The notes below the pieces were generated by a model. The model had not been told where the DNA came from and ran no database searches. It worked only from the letters and a program-made list of their open reading frames with translations. From the NCBI GenBank assembly GCA_036386655.1, contig DASVVG010000041.1, positions 1 through 17,032 of the forward strand: a stretch of DNA of 17,032 bases. Direction: 5' to 3'. This DNA comes from JAHWJX01 sp036386655 (GTDB taxonomy: Bacteria > Pseudomonadota > Alphaproteobacteria > Caulobacterales > Caulobacteraceae). The position numbers and the translations under genes were made by a program. Positions 13,374 to 17,032 of the stretch are shown piece by piece (position 1 is the first letter of the stretch; each line of letters opens with the position of its first letter).

Positions 13374-14189
13374 TCAGACCCGCAGACGGCTCTCGACGGT
13401 CGTCACCGCCCGCCCCCGCAGCTTCACGCGCTCGCCCGCGGCTTCGCAGTCGAGATCGCCGCCGCGGCCGGGATAGGCCTGGTGGAAGCGCAACGCGCTG
13501 CGGCCCAGCCGCTCCGTCCAGAACGGCGTCAGGATGCAGTGCGCGGAGCCCGTGGCCGGATCCTCCGCCACGCCGGCCCCCGGGGCGAAGAAGCGGCTGA
13601 CCACGTCGAACTCAGATCCGGTGTCGGCGGGCGCTGTGACGATCACGTCCCCCCGGCCCGGCGCGGCGGCCTTCGAGACCTCGTGCAGCGCGGCGATGTC
13701 CGGAGCGAGCCGTCGCACCGTTCCCTCGTCCGCGAGGAGGACCACGAGGTAGGCGGCCGCCCACACCTCGAGCGGCTCGGCCCCGAGCGCCTCCCGCAGG
13801 CCCGTCGGCGTCTCGATCCGCCGCGGGGGATCGGCCGGGAAGTCCATCTCGTACCCGTCGCCCGCCCGCTCCACCCGGAGCTCGCCGGCGCCGCGCGTCC
13901 GGAAGCGCAGCGTGTCCGCGCCTGCGCCGAGTTCCGACAGCAGGACGTGAGCGGACGCCAGCGTGGCGTGACCGCACAGCGGCACCTCCACCGCGGGTGT
14001 GAACCAGCGCAGCTCGAACTCGCCGGGGTCCTCGCCGCGGACCAGGAAGGCGGTCTCCGCCTGGTTGTTCTCCATGGCGAGCGCCTGCATCCAGGCGTCC
14101 TCGGGCCAGGCGTCGAGGGGCTCCACCACGCAGGCGGGGTTGCCCCGGAAGGGGCCGCTGGCGAAGGCGTCGACCGTCCACTGCCGCAT
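13374..14189 (-). CDS. PhzF-family isomerase/epimerase
   Basis: A 271-residue protein of the PhzF/DAP-epimerase-like fold. The family signatures are visible: the N-terminal VDAFASGPFRGNPACVV, E45 in NNQAETAF (equivalent to the catalytic Glu45 of PhzF), PLCGHATLASAH, and the C-terminal EDPATGSAH. Most such genes have no known substrate, and no phenazine genes are nearby, so an actual phenazine role should not be assumed. The start ATG at 14189 has a good ribosome binding site (GAGGAG) inside the end of the upstream gene and lies one base from its stop. It is in the middle of the ftsH-to-purA operon. Confidence 0.93.
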   Translation of the reverse strand: MRQWTVDAFASGPFRGNPACVVEPLDAWPEDAWMQALAMENNQAETAFLVRGEDPGEFELRWFTPAVEVPLCGHATLASAHVLLSELGAGADTLRFRTRGAGELRVERAGDGYEMDFPADPPRRIETPTGLREALGAEPLEVWAAAYLVVLLADEGTVRRLAPDIAALHEVSKAAAPGRGDVIVTAPADTGSEFDVVSRFFAPGAGVAEDPATGSAHCILTPFWTERLGRSALRFHQAYPGRGGDLDCEAAGERVKLRGRAVTTVESRLRV

Positions 14190-14190
14190 C

Positions 14191-14772
14191 TCAGCGCTCC
14201 TCGATGATGATTTCGGGCCAGCGGGCTTTAGCCGAGCGCGTGGTCCGCTCCCACCCCCGCGCCTCCAGCCGGCGCGGATTGGGCCGCAGCCGCATGTCGA
14301 AGACGTCCTGCAGCCCGAACGGCGCGGCGACGCTGATCCGGTCGTGGGGCTCCAGCCGTATCCCCACGGCGAAGGCCGGGCAGACGAACCGCTCCAGCGC
14401 CTCGTCGGTGTCGCGCAGCGGCTCGTAGGCCTCGCCGAACTTGCCCTCGAACCACAGGTGCACGCGCGCCTGGTTGCGAACCTCGACCATCTCCTTCAAC
14501 GGCGCCTCGAAGGCGTCGGCGACGCGCCGGATCACCACGTCTTCGGCCTCGTAGGAGAGGTCGGAAGGGTCGAAGTAGCCGACGTCGTAGTCACGAACGC
14601 CGTAGTCCGGCTGGCGTCCGGTGAGCGCGTTCCAGACCGTCTGGTAGACGGCGCCGGAGAACACCCGCCAGTCGGGCGGCGCCAGCTCCCGGACCACCGT
14701 CAGCACGTGCATCAGCCGTGGGCTGGCCGCGACCATGTCGGCGAGCCGTCGCTCCAGCTCCGCGTCGCTCAC
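14191..14772 (-). CDS. COG3575-type nucleotidyltransferase-like protein
   Basis: A 193-residue cytosolic protein that I recognise as the nucleotidyltransferase-family group annotated as COG3575 (formerly a DUF). Signature segments are VFSGAVYQTVWNALTG (37-52), the acidic RDYDVGYFD (60-68) and the VRNQARVHLWFEGKFG block (98-113). SGA at the start of the first segment followed by D61/D63 in the second resembles the GS...DxD active site of nucleotidyltransferases; D-Y-D keeps both carboxylates. The substrate is unknown. The start is a GTG at 14772 whose bases overlap the thiD stop (GTGA), so translation is likely coupled to thiD. Its place between thiamine and PhzF-family genes does not define a pathway. 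Confidence 0.8.
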   Translation of the reverse strand: MSDAELERRLADMVAASPRLMHVLTVVRELAPPDWRVFSGAVYQTVWNALTGRQPDYGVRDYDVGYFDPSDLSYEAEDVVIRRVADAFEAPLKEMVEVRNQARVHLWFEGKFGEAYEPLRDTDEALERFVCPAFAVGIRLEPHDRISVAAPFGLQDVFDMRLRPNPRRLEARGWERTTRSAKARWPEIIIEER

Positions 14773-15572
14773 GCCAGACCCCGCAACGGCCAGGCGTGGT
14801 CCAGCGGACCATGTCCGCCGCCGAAGCCAGGGGCCCGCCGGATGGCCTCGGCGGTGTAGGCCCAGGCGCGGGTGACCGCCGCCTCCAGCGCCATCCCCTG
14901 CGCCAGGCCCGCTGCGCAGGCCGACGCCAGCGTGCAGCCGGTGCCGTGGGTGTGCGGGGTGTCGAGGCGCTCGGTCTCCAGCACCGTTTCGCCAGCCGCC
15001 GTCATCAGGATGTCGATCACCCGGTCACCCGGCACGTGGCCGCCCTTCATCAGCACGGCCTTTGCGCCTAGTTCCAGCAGCCGTTCGCCTGCCCGACGCT
15101 GGCCGTCGGCGTCGAGCACTTGGAGCCCCGTGAGCGCCTCGGCCTCGGGCGCGTTCGGCGTCAACAAGGACGACAGCGGCACGAGCACGGATCGGATGGC
15201 CTCGATCGCCCGCTGCTCCAGCAGCGACTCCCCGCCCTTCGCGATCATCACGGGATCGACCACGGCGGGAACGCCGGCGTCCGCGATCAGCCGCGCGGCC
15301 AGCTCCGCCGTCTCGACCGTCGCCAGCATGCCCGTCTTGAACGCGTCGGCGCCGATGTCCTCCAGCACCACCCGCGCCTGCGCCTCGACGATCTCCAGCG
15401 GGATCCCGTGCACGCCGAACACGCCTTTGGTGTTCTGCACGGTGACCGCTGTGATCGCCGTCATGGCGAAACCGCCCAGCGCCGTGACCGCCTTGATGTC
15501 GGCCTGGATTCCGGCCCCGCCGCCGGAGTCGGACCCGGCGATGATGAGGACTCGGCCGATGGGGTGGGTCAT
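14769..15572 (-). CDS. thiD: Hydroxymethylpyrimidine (phospho)kinase
   Basis: Phosphorylates 4-amino-5-hydroxymethyl-2-methylpyrimidine and its monophosphate to the pyrophosphate used in thiamine synthesis; ribokinase-like fold, cytosolic. The 267-residue protein has the N-terminal IIAGSDSGGGAGIQADIK (10-27), the DPVMIAKGGESL segment (106-117) and the C-terminal HTHGTGCTLASA anion-hole region (207-218, C213). The frame extends ten codons upstream to 15602 inside folP, but the ATG at 15572 overlaps the folP stop (ATGA) and gives the normal family N-terminus, so it is chosen. No other thi gene is in the window. It is cotranscribed with folP and the COG3575-type gene. Confidence 0.95.
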   Translation of the reverse strand: MTHPIGRVLIIAGSDSGGGAGIQADIKAVTALGGFAMTAITAVTVQNTKGVFGVHGIPLEIVEAQARVVLEDIGADAFKTGMLATVETAELAARLIADAGVPAVVDPVMIAKGGESLLEQRAIEAIRSVLVPLSSLLTPNAPEAEALTGLQVLDADGQRRAGERLLELGAKAVLMKGGHVPGDRVIDILMTAAGETVLETERLDTPHTHGTGCTLASACAAGLAQGMALEAAVTRAWAYTAEAIRRAPGFGGGHGPLDHAWPLRGLA

Positions 15573-16387
15573 GCGCGCGGCTGTTGCCGGATGGCGCTCC
15601 ACACCGCAAGGGCCTGCACCGTCTCGCGCACGTCGTGGACGCGCAGCACCGCCGCGCCCCTGTCCGCCCCGTGCAGCGCGGCCGCGAGGGAGCCGCCGAG
15701 CCGGTCCGTCGCCTGTTCCGCGCTCGGGTCGAGGAACTGGACGAAGCGCTTGCGGCTCACCCCCAGCACCACGGGGAAGCCGAGCGCCGCCAGCTCGGGC
15801 AGCGCCCTGAAGAGCATGAGGTTGTGCTCCAGCGTCTTGCCGAACCCTATGCCCGGATCGATCCAGATGCGTTCGCGGGCGACACCCGCCGCCTCCGCCG
15901 CAGCGGCGCGCCTGGCCAGGAAGTCCCGCACCTCCCGCACGACGTCTTCGTAGGTCGGGCTCCGCTGCATCGTCCGCGGCTCGCCCTGCATGTGCATCAG
16001 CACGACGCCGCAGCCGAGCTCCGCCGCCGCCTCGAGGCTCCCCTCCCCTCGCAACGCCGCGACGTCGTTCCAGATCGTGGCCCCCGCCGCGACCGCCGCC
16101 CGCGCCACCGAGGGCTTCATGGTGTCGACCGAGATCGGGATCCCGCTCTCGTGTCGAACGGCCTCGATCACCGGGACGACGCGGGCGATCTCGTCCGCCT
16201 CGGCAACCGGCTCCGCCCCCGGCCGGGTGCTCTCGCCGCCGACGTCGAGGATGTCCGCGCCCTCGGCGATCAGCCGCCGCGCATGCGAAACGGCGGCCGC
16301 CTCGTCCAGGAAGCGGCCGCCGTCGGAGAAGCTGTCGGGGGTGACGTTCACCACCCCCATCACGAGGGGCCTATTCGGCGACGTCAC
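15569..16387 (-). CDS. folP: Dihydropteroate synthase
   Basis: Condenses 6-hydroxymethyl-7,8-dihydropterin pyrophosphate with p-aminobenzoate to dihydropteroate in folate synthesis; the sulfonamide target. The 272-residue TIM-barrel protein shows MGVVNVTPDSFSDGG (10-24), DVGGESTRPGA (48-58), SVDTMKPSVA (86-95, D88), NDV (107-109), DPGIGFGK (177-184) and GVSRKRF (209-215). The start is a GTG at 16387, giving the usual short RPLV lead before the first strand and overlapping the ftsH stop by 17 bases; a GTG at 16363 or ATG at 16360 is a possible alternative, with AATAGG shortly upstream. The conserved HXPP/PABA residues look intact, with no sign of a resistance-type insertion. It follows ftsH in the same operon, a common pairing. 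Confidence 0.96.
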   Translation of the reverse strand: MTSPNRPLVMGVVNVTPDSFSDGGRFLDEAAAVSHARRLIAEGADILDVGGESTRPGAEPVAEADEIARVVPVIEAVRHESGIPISVDTMKPSVARAAVAAGATIWNDVAALRGEGSLEAAAELGCGVVLMHMQGEPRTMQRSPTYEDVVREVRDFLARRAAAAEAAGVARERIWIDPGIGFGKTLEHNLMLFRALPELAALGFPVVLGVSRKRFVQFLDPSAEQATDRLGGSLAAALHGADRGAAVLRVHDVRETVQALAVWSAIRQQPRA

Positions 16388-17032
16388 GCGTCGCGGGCTG
16401 CGGCTGCGGACGGGTCAGCGGCACGGCCACCGACGGGCCGGACGGCTTCTTCTCCGTCGGGTCCTCACGGACCGGCGGGACGCCCTGCAGCCAGTTGGTG
16501 ATCTCCTCGCCGGTCAGGGTCTCGTACTCCATGAGCCCCCGCGCCAGCATGTGCAGGTCCTCGAGCCGCTCGGTGATGATCCGGCGCGCCTCGCTGTGAC
16601 CGGCCTCCACCAGCCGCCGCACTTCGGCGTCGATCACCTGGGCCGTGGCCTCCGAGACGGTCTGCGTCCGCCCCATCGACATGCCGAGGAACACCTCCTG
16701 CTCGTTCTCGCCGTACGAGACGACGCCGAGCTCGTCGGAGTAGCCCCACTTGGTGACCATCATCTTGGCCAGTCGCGTGGCCTGCTCGATGTCCGACGAG
16801 GCGCCGGACGTCACCTTGTCCTTGCCGAAGATGATCTCCTCCGCCACCCGGCCGGCCATCAGGATCGCCAGCCGCGCGGTCATCTGCTCGTAGGACATCG
16901 ACAGCTTGTCGCGTTCCGGCAGCTGCATGACCATGCCCAGCGCCCGGCCACGTGGGATGATCGTCGCCTTGTGGACGGGATCGGTGTTCGGGACCGTCAG
17001 CGCCACCAGGGCGTGGCCGCCCTCGTGGTAGG
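16371..17032 (-). CDS. ftsH: ATP-dependent zinc metalloprotease FtsH, C-terminal part (5' end beyond window)
   Basis: Membrane-anchored AAA+ protease; only the last 219 residues of the protease domain lie in the window. The frame runs through the right edge, where the first visible codons read YHEGGHAL: the HExxH zinc-binding and catalytic motif. A downstream acidic residue in SSDIEQATRLAKMMV supplies the probable third zinc ligand, as in other FtsH proteins. Further family blocks are GMVMQLPERDK, MAGRVAEEIIFGKDKVTSGA and KWGYSDELG. The tail (about the last 35 residues) is Pro/Lys-rich and variable. The stop TAG at 16373-16371 lies inside folP. The N-terminal membrane segments and the AAA domain are outside the window. 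FtsH is the known protease of RpoH, also encoded here. Confidence 0.97.
   Translation of the reverse strand, partial: YHEGGHALVALTVPNTDPVHKATIIPRGRALGMVMQLPERDKLSMSYEQMTARLAILMAGRVAEEIIFGKDKVTSGASSDIEQATRLAKMMVTKWGYSDELGVVSYGENEQEVFLGMSMGRTQTVSEATAQVIDAEVRRLVEAGHSEARRIITERLEDLHMLARGLMEYETLTGEEITNWLQGVPPVREDPTEKKPSGPSVAVPLTRPQPQPATRDVAE

Noticed and set aside
13374..14189. Phenazine biosynthesis gene
   Set aside because: PhzF-family membership is clear, but no other phz genes are present; most family members are unrelated to phenazines.
15573..15602. Ten extra codons at the thiD start
   Set aside because: The ATGA overlap at 15569-15572 and the family N-terminus favour the ATG at 15572.
1..17032. 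Mobile island, phage or defence system
   Set aside because: I saw no integrase, transposase, tRNA-flanked boundary, CRISPR repeat, toxin-antitoxin pair or change in base composition; the content is housekeeping genes in typical order.

Overview
The window is ordinary-looking, very GC-rich alphaproteobacterial chromosome. The protein sequences and gene order (threonyl-tRNA synthetase next to yidD and a NifU/IscU-type scaffold, folE beside cysS, an alphaproteobacterial-type rpoH, an ftsH-folP cluster) suggest a member of the Caulobacterales, perhaps Phenylobacterium or Caulobacter. That placement is inference from recognition, not from a search. Coding density is very high. The longest stretch without a gene is about 253 bases, upstream of rpoH. 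I saw no rRNA or tRNA gene, insertion sequence, phage gene, CRISPR array or integrase.

Left block (1-4750, minus strand). Reading in the direction of transcription: cysS, a SRPBCC-fold protein, an IscU-like scaffold, yidD, thrS, then the first 28 codons of an unidentified gene that leaves the window. Most junctions are start/stop overlaps, so this is probably one operon mixing aminoacyl-tRNA synthetases, an Fe-S-scaffold-like protein and a membrane-insertion helper. The GTP cyclohydrolase I gene folE (4818-5468) is transcribed away from cysS across 67 bases.

Middle block (5550-12007). This is a set of single genes in alternating orientation: a secreted SMP-30/gluconolactonase-like beta-propeller protein (+), a DUF817 integral membrane protein (-), an RluD-type pseudouridine synthase (+), a Tat-exported serine hydrolase of the class C beta-lactamase fold (-), the heat-shock sigma factor rpoH (+) and a receiver-domain protein whose phosphoacceptor aspartate appears to be replaced by glutamate (-). 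All three tail-to-tail gene pairs here overlap at their stop codons, two of them through a shared CTAG.

Right block (12082-17032, minus strand). In the direction of transcription: ftsH (C-terminal third only), folP, thiD, a COG3575-type nucleotidyltransferase-like gene, a PhzF-family isomerase gene and purA. Spacing runs from a 17-base overlap to a 2-base gap, so this is a tight operon linking membrane proteolysis with folate, thiamine and purine synthesis.

I did not find a clear undescribed system. The points most worth a second look are the structured leader upstream of rpoH (three hairpins, each with a 6-bp stem and 5-nt loop, plus alternative pairing that reaches the ribosome binding site), the Asp-to-Glu receiver protein, the IscU-like protein lacking two of the classical cluster ligands, and the overlapping convergent gene ends.
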